From contig NZ_QUMQ01000001.1 in the NCBI RefSeq assembly GCF_003387075.1, positions 3,720,001 through 3,784,000 of the forward strand: a DNA stretch of 64,000 nucleotides, in the 5' to 3' direction. Positions 45,907 to 54,124 of this stretch are shown here, piece after piece (within the stretch, counting starts at the first letter, position 1; every line of letters begins with the position of its first letter). This DNA comes from Asanoa ferruginea. GTDB lineage: Bacteria > Actinomycetota > Actinomycetes > Mycobacteriales > Micromonosporaceae. Below the pieces are notes generated by a model, which was not told where the DNA came from, did not search any database, and was given only the letters and a program-made list of their open reading frames with translations. Both the position numbers and the translations under genes were made by a program.

Positions 45907-46757
45907 CTCTCGTAGTCGTAGAACCCCTTGCCGGTCTTCCGGCCCAGATCGCCGGCGATCACCATGCGCTGGAGCAACTCCGGCGGGAAGAACTTCTGGT
46001 CGGCCGTGTCGGTGTAGATGTTGCGGGCCGCGTGCAGCATCACGTCGACGCCGGTCAGGTCGACGGTGGCCAGCGGACCCATGGCGTGCCCGAACCCGAG
46101 CCGGCACGCGGTGTCGAGGTCTTCGGCGGAAACCACCCCAGACTCGACCAGCTTGATCGCCTCCAACGCCAGCGCGGCGATCAGCCGGGTGGTGACGAAC
46201 CCGGCCACGTCGCGGTTGACCACCACGACGGTCTTGCCGATCTCCTCCGCGAACACCTTGGCCGCGTCGAGGGCGGCGTCGGAGGTCTTGAACCCACGAA
46301 CCAGTTCACAGAGCTTCATCATGGGTACGGGCGAGAAGAAGTGCGTGCCCACCACCTGCTCCGGCCGCTGCGTGGCCGCGGCGATCTGGGTCACCGGAAT
46401 GGCCGAGGTGTTCGTCGCCAGCACGGCGTCGGCCTTGCAGATCTTGTCGAGCTCGCGGAACACGTCCTGCTTCACCTCGAGCCGCTCGAACACGGCCTCC
46501 ACGACGATGTCGGCGTCAGCGGCCGCGCCGAGGTCGGTGGTGGTGCTGATCCGCCCGAGGGCGGCCTCCACATCGCCGGCCCCGATCGTGCCCTTGGCCG
46601 CGAACCGCTCCAGCGACTTGCGGATGCCGGCCACCCCACGCCCGACCGACGCGTCGTCGAGGTCGCGCAGCGTCACCTCCCACCCGGCCTGCGCCGCCAC
46701 CTGGGCGATGCCCGACCCCATCAGTCCGGCCCCGATGACCGCTAGCCGACCCGCCAT
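45903..46757 (-). CDS. 3-hydroxybutyryl-CoA dehydrogenase
   Basis: Interconverts 3-hydroxyacyl-CoA and 3-ketoacyl-CoA with NAD(P). The 284-residue protein has the Rossmann motif VIGAGLMGSGIAQVAAQAG, the NTSAIPVTQIA block, the catalytic His in GTHFFSPVPMMKL, and the C-terminal dimer domain with GFGHAMGPLATVDLTGVDV. It is of the FadB2/PaaH type. Together with the MeaA-like mutase about 4.6 kb away it could serve the ethylmalonyl-CoA or butyryl-CoA routes, which is inference. Confidence 0.93.
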   Translation of the reverse strand: MAGRLAVIGAGLMGSGIAQVAAQAGWEVTLRDLDDASVGRGVAGIRKSLERFAAKGTIGAGDVEAALGRISTTTDLGAAADADIVVEAVFERLEVKQDVFRELDKICKADAVLATNTSAIPVTQIAAATQRPEQVVGTHFFSPVPMMKLCELVRGFKTSDAALDAAKVFAEEIGKTVVVVNRDVAGFVTTRLIAALALEAIKLVESGVVSAEDLDTACRLGFGHAMGPLATVDLTGVDVMLHAARNIYTDTADQKFFPPELLQRMVIAGDLGRKTGKGFYDYES

Positions 46758-46883
46758 CCCGCACGCTCCCTACTGTTGGTTCGCTTGCCAAGCAACATAG
46801 CGGGCGCGGTTAACGATCGGTCAGCCCACCGCTGTGTCACCGACTCCCCGTCACGCAGGGGTGTGGGCTGACAGACTGTGCCC

Positions 46884-47174
46884 ATGCCAGTTGGCGCCTG
46901 GGCCGCGCCGGTCGGTGAGCTGAGCGGCGGGGGGCCGGCGATGGGTGGGAAGCCTAGGAACGACGGTCCCGACTTCGGGCTGCTGGTCACGGTGGCCTTG
47001 GTGGGCGCCACCGGCGACGCGGGCGAGATCCGCAAGCGCCTGGCCGCCAACGGCATCCGCTCGACCGTGGCACCGTGCCCGGACGGCCGCACCCGCATCC
47101 TGGTCTTCCGCGAAAACGCCGCACACGCCCGCCGCCTGGCCGGCGGCGGCGCGTTGGACGCCAGCGCCGACTGA
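46884..47174 (+). CDS. Small hypothetical protein
   Basis: A 96-residue protein I do not recognise. The C-terminal 70 residues (DFGLLVTVALVGATGDAGEIRKRLAANGIRSTVAP...TRILVFRENAAHARRL) have the alternating pattern of a small alpha/beta domain, like the DUF2007-type fold with a helix-strand arrangement, so it is probably a real gene. The start is uncertain: GTG 46878, ATG 46884 or ATG 46941, the last preceded by a G-rich stretch. Confidence 0.5.
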   Translation: MPVGAWAAPVGELSGGGPAMGGKPRNDGPDFGLLVTVALVGATGDAGEIRKRLAANGIRSTVAPCPDGRTRILVFRENAAHARRLAGGGALDASAD

Positions 47175-47237
47175 CTTGACCCCGGCCGCCCGAACCCGCA
47201 CAAACGCGACCCACCGCCGCGCCGGCGCCTGATGCCC

Positions 47238-47302
47238 TTGCTCTGCACCCCCACAGGCAGCGCCTCTAACCGTTAGGTGTTGCCTGTGGGGGTGCAGAGC
47301 AA
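47238..47302. terminator. Long perfect hairpin between convergent units
   Basis: TTGCTCTGCACCCCCACAGGCA (47238-47259) is exactly complementary to 47281-47302, a 22-bp perfect stem; the 21-base interior contains CTAACCGTTAG, which can extend the fold. It lies 64 bp after the small hypothetical gene. It can act as a terminator in both directions, but its length and perfection also suit a short mobile or REP-like repeat. Confidence 0.85.
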
Positions 47303-47329
47303 ATGCTCGCGGCAAGGGCCCGGGCCGGA

Positions 47330-47545
47330 CCGTTGCGAGTTGCTTGAGGACGGCCTCCAGGCAGTCACGCCCACATCCATGTCGTCCTTGTCGATGATCA
47401 CCAGCGGACCAGACGTAGGTCGAACAATCCCTGCTCGGCCCGAGCCGGGTCAGGTCGGCGAGCAGCGCCCGGCCAAGATCACCGCCGCCTGGGCGGCGTT
47501 GACGATGCCACACGCCCGTCCGAGCAGGTCGCAGGTCGGCCCTGC
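47330..47545 (-). pseudogene. Possible remnant of a class III aminotransferase C-terminus
   Basis: The 435 bases between the small gene and murA contain no intact gene. On the minus strand, segments in different frames read CGIVNAAQAAVI, then a piece resembling RLGP..VIIDKDDMDVG, then LEAVLKQLAT. This order resembles the C-terminal end of ArgD/ornithine-type aminotransferases (IVNA..., RLAPPL..., LxxVL), broken by frameshifts. Weak evidence; the match is from memory of the family pattern. Confidence 0.3.
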
Positions 47546-47568
47546 CGATCCGGGGCGCTAAATCTGTC

Positions 47569-47602
47569 GGGGCGGCGATCAGCTCAACAGATCTGCCGCC
47601 CC
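47569..47602. terminator. Hairpin after murA
   Basis: GGGGCGGC (47569-47576) pairs with GCCGCCCC (47595-47602); the loop of 18 bases contains further short complementary words (GATC, AGATCT). It lies just past the murA stop on the minus strand. Confidence 0.6.
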
Positions 47603-47609
47603 CTGGCGG

Positions 47610-49007
47610 TTAGAAGGAGAACTGTGGGTCTTCTGGGGCCGCTACCCGCTTGACTACGACGCCCAGGGCGGCCAGGTCGCCGACGAAGTCTGGGTAGCCG
47701 CGGTCGATGTGGTGCACGTGGGAGATCTCGGTGACGCCGTCGGAGCACAGCGCCGCGATCACCAGGCCTGCCCCGGCGCGGATGTCGGTGGCCCGGACGG
47801 GGGCGCTGGACAGGCGCTCGCGGCCGCGTACGACGGCGTGGTGTCCATCGGTTTTGATGTCCGCGCCCAAGCGGGCCATCTCGTTGATGAACATGAAGCG
47901 CCCGTCGAAGATGTTCTCCGTGACGAGCGAGGCGCCGTCGCTGACCGCGGCCAGGCCGATCGCCATCGGGAGCAGGTCCGTCGCGAAGCCCGGGAACGGC
48001 AGGGTGACGATGTCGACGGCCCTGGGGCGGTCGTCCATGCGTACCCGGAATGCTGTGTCGTGGGTCTCGACCACGCCGCCGGCGGTGCTCAGCTTGTCGA
48101 GCGCGATCTCCAGGAATGCCGGGTTGACGCCGCTGACCAGCACGTCGCCGCGGGTCATCGCGGCGCCGAACGCCCACGTGCCGGCCACGATGCGGTCGCC
48201 GACGGTGGCGTGCCGCACCGGGGAGAGCGACTCGACGCCCTCGATCCGCAGGGTCGAGGTGCCGACGCCGTCGATTCGGGCGCCCATCGCGATCAGCATC
48301 TCGCAGATGTCGACGATCTCCGGTTCGCGCGCGGCGTTGTCGATCTCGGTGCTGCCCTTGGCCAGGACGGCGGCCATGACCAGGTTCTCGGTCGCGCCGA
48401 CGCTGGGGAAGTCGAGCCAGATCGTGGCGCCCTGGAGGCCCTGTGGCGCCGAGGCGATCACGAAGCCGTGCTCGCCGGATATCTCGGCGCCCATCCGGGC
48501 CAGGCCGGCAACGTGCATGTCGAGCCCGCGGGAGCCGATCGCGTCGCCGCCGGGGTGGGCGACCCGCACGTAGCCGCGGCGGGCCAGCAGCGGTCCGAGC
48601 ACCGCGATCGAGGCGCGCAGCCGGCGGACCAGGTCGTAGTCGGCCTCGGTGCCCGGTTCGTCGGGCACGTCGATGGTCACCACGACCGACGGTGGCGGCC
48701 CCTCGCGTCCCTCGGGCACCGCGTCGGGGGTGATCTCCACCTGGCAGCCGAGCCGGCGGAGCACCTCCGCCATGATCGCGATGTCGGTGATCCGCGGCAC
48801 GTTGGTGATCTCACTTCGCCCCGGCGCGAGTAGCGCCGCGGCCATCAGCTTGAGCGCGGAGTTCTTGGCGCCGACTACGGCGACCTCGCCGGCCAGTCGC
48901 GCGCCGCCTTCGACCCGGATCAGATCCACGTCGGCAATGGTAGGAGTGACCGCCGGTGCACCGGCCTCGAGGTCGTTCCGTGGGGGCGTCCGTAGGCTGT
49001 TTGTCAT
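47610..49007 (-). CDS. murA: UDP-N-acetylglucosamine enolpyruvyl transferase, Asp variant
   Basis: First committed step of peptidoglycan synthesis: adds enolpyruvate from PEP to UDP-GlcNAc. The 465-residue protein matches MurA throughout: [33 protein letters not shown], then [14 protein letters not shown]. In E. coli that block is PGGCTIG, with the catalytic Cys115 that fosfomycin modifies; here it is Asp (codon 48543-48545), as in mycobacteria, predicting natural fosfomycin resistance. The ATG at 49007 shares CATG with the divergent adenosyltransferase start; GTG 48929 is an alternative that would leave a normal intergenic space. Confidence 0.93.
   Translation of the reverse strand: MTNSLRTPPRNDLEAGAPAVTPTIADVDLIRVEGGARLAGEVAVVGAKNSALKLMAAALLAPGRSEITNVPRITDIAIMAEVLRRLGCQVEITPDAVPEGREGPPPSVVVTIDVPDEPGTEADYDLVRRLRASIAVLGPLLARRGYVRVAHPGGDAIGSRGLDMHVAGLARMGAEISGEHGFVIASAPQGLQGATIWLDFPSVGATENLVMAAVLAKGSTEIDNAAREPEIVDICEMLIAMGARIDGVGTSTLRIEGVESLSPVRHATVGDRIVAGTWAFGAAMTRGDVLVSGVNPAFLEIALDKLSTAGGVVETHDTAFRVRMDDRPRAVDIVTLPFPGFATDLLPMAIGLAAVSDGASLVTENIFDGRFMFINEMARLGADIKTDGHHAVVRGRERLSSAPVRATDIRAGAGLVIAALCSDGVTEISHVHHIDRGYPDFVGDLAALGVVVKRVAAPEDPQFSF
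48993..48998 (+). promoter_or_regulatory. Predicted -10 element for leaderless adenosyltransferase gene
   Basis: TAGGCT ends 7 bases before the ATG at 49006. It lies inside the N-terminal coding part of murA if murA starts at 49007, which supports the shorter murA start. Confidence 0.4.
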
Positions 49008-49587
49008 GGCCGTCCACCTCACCCGCATCTACACGAAGGCCGGCGACACCGGCTCGACCCGACTGGTCAACAACGAAGAGGTACCCAAGACCCATCCGCG
49101 CATCACCGCGTACGCCGATGTCGACGAATGCAATGCGGCACTCGGTGTGGCGCTCGCGCTCGGCAACCTCGACGCCGAGGTGCGCGAGGTGCTGGCCCAG
49201 ATCCAGAACGACCTGTTCGACGTCGGAGCAGACCTGGGCAACCCGGTGGAACCAGAGCCGGCATACCCGCCACTGCGGGTGACCGAGGAGTACGTGGAGC
49301 GGTTGGAGGGCTGGTGTGACGAGTTCATTGAGCGGCAGTCCAAGCTCGACTCCTTCGTCCTCCCGGGCGGCACCGCGGGAGCCGCGCTGCTGCACGTAGC
49401 GCGCACGGTCGCCCGCCGCGCGGAACGCGCTGCCTGGTCGCTGATCGCGGAGGATCCCGACCGAACCAACACGCTCCCGGCAAAGTATCTCAACCGGCTC
49501 TCGGACTTGCTGTTCATCCTGTCAAGAACGGCCAATCCCGACGGCGATGTGCTGTGGGTTCCTGGGGGCGGGCACAAGCGAGGGTAA
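49006..49587 (+). CDS. PduO-type cob(I)alamin adenosyltransferase
   Basis: Converts cob(I)alamin and ATP to adenosylcobalamin. The 193-residue protein has the PduO-family features: [19 protein letters not shown] (ATP site), [27 protein letters not shown] and [11 protein letters not shown] with [12 protein letters not shown]. Its product is the cofactor of the MeaA-like mutase encoded 1.8 kb downstream. The ATG at 49006 fits the leaderless promoter. Confidence 0.95.
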   Translation: MAVHLTRIYTKAGDTGSTRLVNNEEVPKTHPRITAYADVDECNAALGVALALGNLDAEVREVLAQIQNDLFDVGADLGNPVEPEPAYPPLRVTEEYVERLEGWCDEFIERQSKLDSFVLPGGTAGAALLHVARTVARRAERAAWSLIAEDPDRTNTLPAKYLNRLSDLLFILSRTANPDGDVLWVPGGGHKRG

Positions 49588-49597
49588 CAATGGCGGG

Positions 49598-50419
49598 TCA
49601 GCCGTCGCGCTTGGTCGTCCATTTGAACGTCGTGATGCACAGGACGAGGCCGATGACGCACCAGGCGCCGAGCACGAGGGCGACCTTGCCGAGTTCCCAG
49701 GAGTGGGCCGCCTCGGTGACGGCGAAGGAGTCGGGGAGGAAGACCGAGCGCAGCCCCTGGCACATCCACTTGAGCGGGAAGATCGCGGCGATCTGCTGCA
49801 TCGGGGTCGGCAGGTCGGTGAAGACGAAGAAGACGCCCGAGATGAACTGGAGGATCAGCGCCACCGGGGTGACCACCGCCGGCGCGCTGCGGGCGGTGCG
49901 GGCCACCGACGAGAAGGCGATGCCGCACAGCGTGCAGGCGGAGATGCCGAGCAGCGAAACCCACAGGAAGGTCAGCCAGCGGGCGCCCGTAGCGGGCAGG
50001 TCCAGGTCGAAGAAGAGCGTCGAGACCGCGAGCAGGATCGCCGTCTCGGCGATGCCGACGATCAGGACCATGATCACCTTGCCGGCGAAGTAGACCCAGC
50101 CCGGCATCGGCGTGCCGCGCAGGCGCTTGAGGACGCCGCGGTCGCGCTCGGCCGGGATCTGGATCGCCAGGCTCTGGAAACCGACCGACAGCAGGCCGGT
50201 CGCGATCATGCCGGTGATGAAGTATTGGGTGAACTTGACCCCGCCGCCGATCTCGCCACCGAAGATCGAAGCGAAGATCACGATCATGATGACCGGGAAG
50301 GCCATCGTGAAGACCACGGCCTCGCGGCTGCGGCTGAACTGCCTGACTTCGAGGCCACCCTGCCGGAGGCCGAGCTTCAGCGGACCCGGCGCGGGCGGCG
50401 CCTGCGTAACGGCGGTCAT
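49598..50419 (-). CDS. ABC-2 type transporter permease
   Basis: A 273-residue membrane subunit with six hydrophobic segments and the ABC-2 fold (PVIMIVIFASIFGG, GMIATGLLSVGFQSLA, ERDRGVLKRLRGTPM, and GISACTLCGIAFSSVARTARSA). It pairs with the ATP-binding gene immediately upstream; start and stop overlap as ATGA. It is probably a drug or lipid exporter of the DrrB type; substrate unknown. Confidence 0.9.
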   Translation of the reverse strand: MTAVTQAPPAPGPLKLGLRQGGLEVRQFSRSREAVVFTMAFPVIMIVIFASIFGGEIGGGVKFTQYFITGMIATGLLSVGFQSLAIQIPAERDRGVLKRLRGTPMPGWVYFAGKVIMVLIVGIAETAILLAVSTLFFDLDLPATGARWLTFLWVSLLGISACTLCGIAFSSVARTARSAPAVVTPVALILQFISGVFFVFTDLPTPMQQIAAIFPLKWMCQGLRSVFLPDSFAVTEAAHSWELGKVALVLGAWCVIGLVLCITTFKWTTKRDG

Positions 50420-51267
50420 CGGTGTCCGATCATCGTCAGGTAGACGTCTTCGAGGGTCGGCCGACTCACGGTCAGGCCCGGGATCTCCCCGCCGTAGCCA
50501 GTGGCGATCTCGGTGATCACCGCCGTCGGCGTGCTGGTCTCCTTGCGCTCGATGGTGCCGTCGGGCGTACGCCACGACACGGTCGCCGGCGCGTTCTGCC
50601 GGTCGCCCAGCGCCTGCGGCGTGGAGACGGCGATCAGCGACCCGCCGGCGATCACGGCCAGCCGGTCGGCGAGCGCCTCGGCCTCTTCGAGGTAGTGGGT
50701 GGTCAGCACGATCGTCGTGCCGGCTGCGGACAGGTCGCGGATGAGCTCCCAGAACTCGCGCCGCGCCTCCGGGTCGAAGCCGGTCGTCGGCTCGTCGAGG
50801 AACAGCAACTCCGGCCGGCCGATGATGCCGAGCGCCACGTCGAGCCGGCGCTTCTGCCCGCCGGAGAGCGTGTGGGTGCGGGCCCGCGCCTTGTCGGACA
50901 GGCCGACCCGCCCGATCACCGAGGCCGGGTCGTCGGGGTTGGGATAGAAGCCCGCGAAGTGGCTGACCACCTCGCCAACGGTCAACTCGTCGAACTCACC
51001 GGTGCCTTGGAGGACGATGCCGACCCGGGCCCGCCAACTGCGGTCGCCGTGCTGCGGGTCGACGCCGAGCACGCTGACCGTGCCGCCGTCGCGGTGCCGG
51101 TAGCCCTCGAGGATCTCGACCGTGGTCGTCTTGCCGGCGCCGTTGGGGCCGAGCAGGGCGAACACCTCGCCGCGGCGCACCTCGAGGTCGACACCGGCCA
51201 CGGCGACGTTCTCACCGTAGGCCTTGCGTAAACCACTGACCGCGATCGCGGGCTCGTCCTGCGTCAT
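50416..51267 (-). CDS. ABC transporter ATP-binding protein
   Basis: A 283-residue ATPase with Walker A GPNGAGKTTT (about residues 39-48), the signature LSGGQKRRLDVALG, Walker B LLFLDEPTTGFD and the switch His in TTHYLEEAEAL. It belongs to the DrrA/CcmA-like exporters. Its C-terminal 60 residues (ATVSWRTPDGTIERKE...) form the extra domain common in DrrA proteins. First gene of the two-gene exporter unit; ATG 51267, divergent from the mutase gene. Confidence 0.94.
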   Translation of the reverse strand: MTQDEPAIAVSGLRKAYGENVAVAGVDLEVRRGEVFALLGPNGAGKTTTVEILEGYRHRDGGTVSVLGVDPQHGDRSWRARVGIVLQGTGEFDELTVGEVVSHFAGFYPNPDDPASVIGRVGLSDKARARTHTLSGGQKRRLDVALGIIGRPELLFLDEPTTGFDPEARREFWELIRDLSAAGTTIVLTTHYLEEAEALADRLAVIAGGSLIAVSTPQALGDRQNAPATVSWRTPDGTIERKETSTPTAVITEIATGYGGEIPGLTVSRPTLEDVYLTMIGHR

Positions 51268-51354
51268 GACAGAGATGATGCCCTTCGCGTACGCGAAAGG
51301 CTCTGTCGGGTCCCTGCGCTTGTGAATTGGCCTAAATCCGGTGATAGCGGCACC

Positions 51355-51360
51355 TAGACT
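51355..51360 (+). promoter_or_regulatory. Predicted -10 element for leaderless mutase gene
   Basis: TAGACT ends 6 bases before the ATG at 51367, with no ribosome binding site. Confidence 0.45.
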
Positions 51361-51366
51361 GCGGCC

Positions 51367-53358
51367 ATGGAGGGCCGCCTGCCGGAACCCGACCGCCCCT
51401 GGGTGATGCGGACCTACGCGGGCCACTCGTCGGCGACCGCGACCAACGCGCTGTTCCGCCGCAACCTCGAAAAGGGGCAGACCGGCCTGTCGGTGGCGTT
51501 CGACCTCCCGACGCAGACCGGCTATGACCCCGACCACCCGCTCGCGGCCGGCGAGGTCGGCCGGGTCGGCGTGCCGGTCTCGCACGTCGGCGACCTGCGG
51601 GCACTCTTCGACGGCATCCCGCTCGCCGCCGCCAACACCTCGATGACCATCAACGCGACCGCGATGTGGCTGCTCGCGCTCTACGTCGTCGTGGCCGAGG
51701 AGCAGGGCGCGCCCGGCCGGGACCTGGCCGGCACCACCCAGAACGACATCGTCAAGGAATACCTGTCGCGCGGCACGCACATCTTCCCGCCGGGCCCGTC
51801 GCTGCGGCTGACCACCGACATGATCGCGTGGACGGTCGCCAACGCGCCCCGGTGGAACCCGATCAACGTCTGCTCCTACCACCTCCAGGAGGCCGGCGCC
51901 ACGCCGGTGCAGGAGGTCGGTTTCGCCCTGGCGACGGCGGTGGCGGTGCTCGACGCGGTCCGCGACTCGGGCCAGGTGCCGCCCGACCGGATGGGCGACG
52001 TCGTCGGCCGGATGTCGTTCTTCGTCAACTCCGGCGTGCGGTTCGTCGAGGAGATGGCGAAGATGCGGGCGTTCGCGCAGCTCTGGGATGAGATCACCGC
52101 AAGCAGATACCAGATCGAAGATCCAAAGCAGCGACGCCTGCGGTACGGGGTGCAGGTCAACTCCTTAGGCCTGACGGAGGCCCAGCCGGAGAACAACGTG
52201 CAGCGCATCGTGCTGGAGATGCTCGGGGTGACGCTGTCGCGCTCCGCCCGCGCTCGGGCGGTGCAACTCCCGGCCTGGAACGAGGCACTGGGCCTGCCCC
52301 GGCCGTGGGACCAGCAGTGGTCGCTGCGCATGCAGCAGGTGCTGGCTTTAGAGTCGGACCTGCTCGACTATCCGGACATTTTCGACGGCTCGCCCGTCGT
52401 CGCCGCGCTGGTGGGCTCGATCGCAGACGGCGCCCGGGCCGAACTCGACCAGATCCTCGAGTTGGGCGGGGTGGTGGCCGCCGTCGACTCGGGCTACCTC
52501 AAGACCGCGCTGGTCGCGTCGCTGGCCGAACGTCGCCGGCGGATCGAGGCGGGCGAGGAGGTGGTGGTCGGGGTCAACCGTTACGCCGACACGGAGCCCT
52601 CGCCGCTCACCACGATGGGTGCCGACCACGTCGAGCAGGTCGACCCGGGCGTCGAGGCGGAGGCGACCTTTGCGCTGCGCGCATGGCGGGCCGCCCGCGA
52701 CGATGCGGCGGTCTCGGCCGCCCTCGACCGGCTCCGGACCGACGCGGCGGGCAGCACCAACCTGATGGCGGCCACGATCGCGTGCGCCCGGGCCGGAGTC
52801 ACCACCGGCGAGTGGGCGGGTGCGCTGCGCGAGGTGTTCGGCGAATACCGGGCACCGACCGGCCTGTCGGCGAGCAGTGGTGCGGGTGCGGACGAGTCGC
52901 TGGTTGGGGTGCGTGAGCGGGTGTTACAGACCGCTTCAGACCTGGGCGGCGGGCGGTTGCGGTTGTTGGTCGGGAAGCCCGGCCTCGACGGGCACTCCAA
53001 CGGTGCGGAGCAGATCGCCGTACGCGCGCGGGATGCCGGCTTTGAAGTGATCTACCAGGGCATCCGGCTGACGCCCGAGGAGATCGTGGCCGCGGCCATC
53101 GATGAAGACGTTGACCTGGTCGGGCTGAGCGTGCTGTCGGGCTCGCACCTGGCCGCGGTGCCGGCGGTGCTCGACGGTCTGCGCGCTGCCGGTCGGGACG
53201 ACCTGCCGGTCGTTGTTGGCGGGATCATCCCGCCTGTTGATGCCGAGAAGCTGCGGGCGGCCGGCGTCGCCCGGGTCTTCACGCCGAAGGACTTCGCCTT
53301 GACCCAGATCGTCGACGACCTGGTGGACGTCATCCGAGCGGCGAACGCGTTGCCCTGA
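51367..53358 (+). CDS. meaA: B12-dependent acyl-CoA mutase, MeaA/ethylmalonyl-CoA mutase type
   Basis: Rearranges the carbon skeleton of an acyl-CoA with adenosylcobalamin. The 663-residue protein has the catalytic barrel (RTYAGHSSATATNALFRRNLEKGQTGLSVAFDLPTQTGYD blocks, NTSMTINATAMWLLALY, NVCSYHLQEAGATPVQE) and a fused C-terminal B12 domain with DGHSNG, His543 being the lower cobalt ligand, and GLSVLSGSH. Overall it resembles MeaA/ethylmalonyl-CoA mutase more than methylmalonyl-CoA mutase large subunits, which are longer. Neighbouring adenosyltransferase and hydroxyacyl-CoA dehydrogenase genes fit such a pathway, but crotonyl-CoA carboxylase is not in the window. Confidence 0.88.
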   Translation: MEGRLPEPDRPWVMRTYAGHSSATATNALFRRNLEKGQTGLSVAFDLPTQTGYDPDHPLAAGEVGRVGVPVSHVGDLRALFDGIPLAAANTSMTINATAMWLLALYVVVAEEQGAPGRDLAGTTQNDIVKEYLSRGTHIFPPGPSLRLTTDMIAWTVANAPRWNPINVCSYHLQEAGATPVQEVGFALATAVAVLDAVRDSGQVPPDRMGDVVGRMSFFVNSGVRFVEEMAKMRAFAQLWDEITASRYQIEDPKQRRLRYGVQVNSLGLTEAQPENNVQRIVLEMLGVTLSRSARARAVQLPAWNEALGLPRPWDQQWSLRMQQVLALESDLLDYPDIFDGSPVVAALVGSIADGARAELDQILELGGVVAAVDSGYLKTALVASLAERRRRIEAGEEVVVGVNRYADTEPSPLTTMGADHVEQVDPGVEAEATFALRAWRAARDDAAVSAALDRLRTDAAGSTNLMAATIACARAGVTTGEWAGALREVFGEYRAPTGLSASSGAGADESLVGVRERVLQTASDLGGGRLRLLVGKPGLDGHSNGAEQIAVRARDAGFEVIYQGIRLTPEEIVAAAIDEDVDLVGLSVLSGSHLAAVPAVLDGLRAAGRDDLPVVVGGIIPPVDAEKLRAAGVARVFTPKDFALTQIVDDLVDVIRAANALP

Positions 53359-53434
53359 CGCCGGCGGCCAGCGCGCGGCGCGTGGGCGGCCAGGTCGGGG
53401 CACATCGTGGGCTGCCGCGCCGGGCGTCGCGGGC

Positions 53435-54124
53435 TTAGGCCAGCGTGATGATGACCGCGCACAAGGCGCACAGGCCGCCGAGAACGATCATGGCGACTGC
53501 GCCCGTGTCCAGGCGGGCGGACCAGCGGTGGCGGGCCCAGCGCGAGGCGACCGGGATCCCGGCGAACGGGGACGCGAAGTAGGCCATACCCCCGGCCAGC
53601 CGCACGATGCCCGCGCCGGGCGGGTCGAGGTTCGCGAGCGCCAGCAGGGCGCTTGCCAGCAGCGCCACGACGGCGGTGGTGGCCGCGCCGAGCATGGGGA
53701 GCAGCGCGGGGACCAGGACGGGCAACTTGCCGCTCAGGCCGATGCCGATGCGGGGTGGGCCGCCGTGGATCTGGTGGGCTACCCGGGTCAGCAGGGCGGC
53801 GCTCGCGTCGTCGTCGAAATCCAGCGGGGGTTGGGCCGTCGCCGGTGCTGGCTCGGGGGCGCTGCCGGGGCGTTGGCCGGGCCAGGCCCGGGTGCGTTGC
53901 AGGTCCGACCAGAGGCGTTCCGCTTCGCGGTCGACCTCGACGACCGCGGACGCGGCGGCGGCCGCGCGCCGGTCGCACTCGTCAGCCTCGGCCTCGGCGC
54001 GGCGGAGTTCGGCCGCCGCGGCGGCCATCCCGTCGTGGTAGGCCCGCTCGGCGGCCGCGAGCGCGGTCGCCCGCCGGGTGGACGTGCTGGCCAACTCCGA
54101 CATCAGGCTGCGGTAGTCGGTCAC
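53435..54124 (-). CDS. Hypothetical membrane protein of the FtsK-type operon
   Basis: A 229-residue protein I do not recognise. Residues 10-80 form an Ala/Glu/Arg-rich coiled coil (RRATALAAAERAYHDGMAAAAAELRRAEAEADE), a Pro-rich linker follows, and the C-terminal half has three hydrophobic helices (about 132-168, 172-190 and 206-229). Its start overlaps the stop of the FtsK-like gene (ATGA), so it is the last member of that operon. Topology suggests a membrane base or stalk subunit for the ATPase, which is inference. Confidence 0.75.
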   Translation of the reverse strand: MTDYRSLMSELASTSTRRATALAAAERAYHDGMAAAAAELRRAEAEADECDRRAAAAASAVVEVDREAERLWSDLQRTRAWPGQRPGSAPEPAPATAQPPLDFDDDASAALLTRVAHQIHGGPPRIGIGLSGKLPVLVPALLPMLGAATTAVVALLASALLALANLDPPGAGIVRLAGGMAYFASPFAGIPVASRWARHRWSARLDTGAVAMIVLGGLCALCAVIITLA

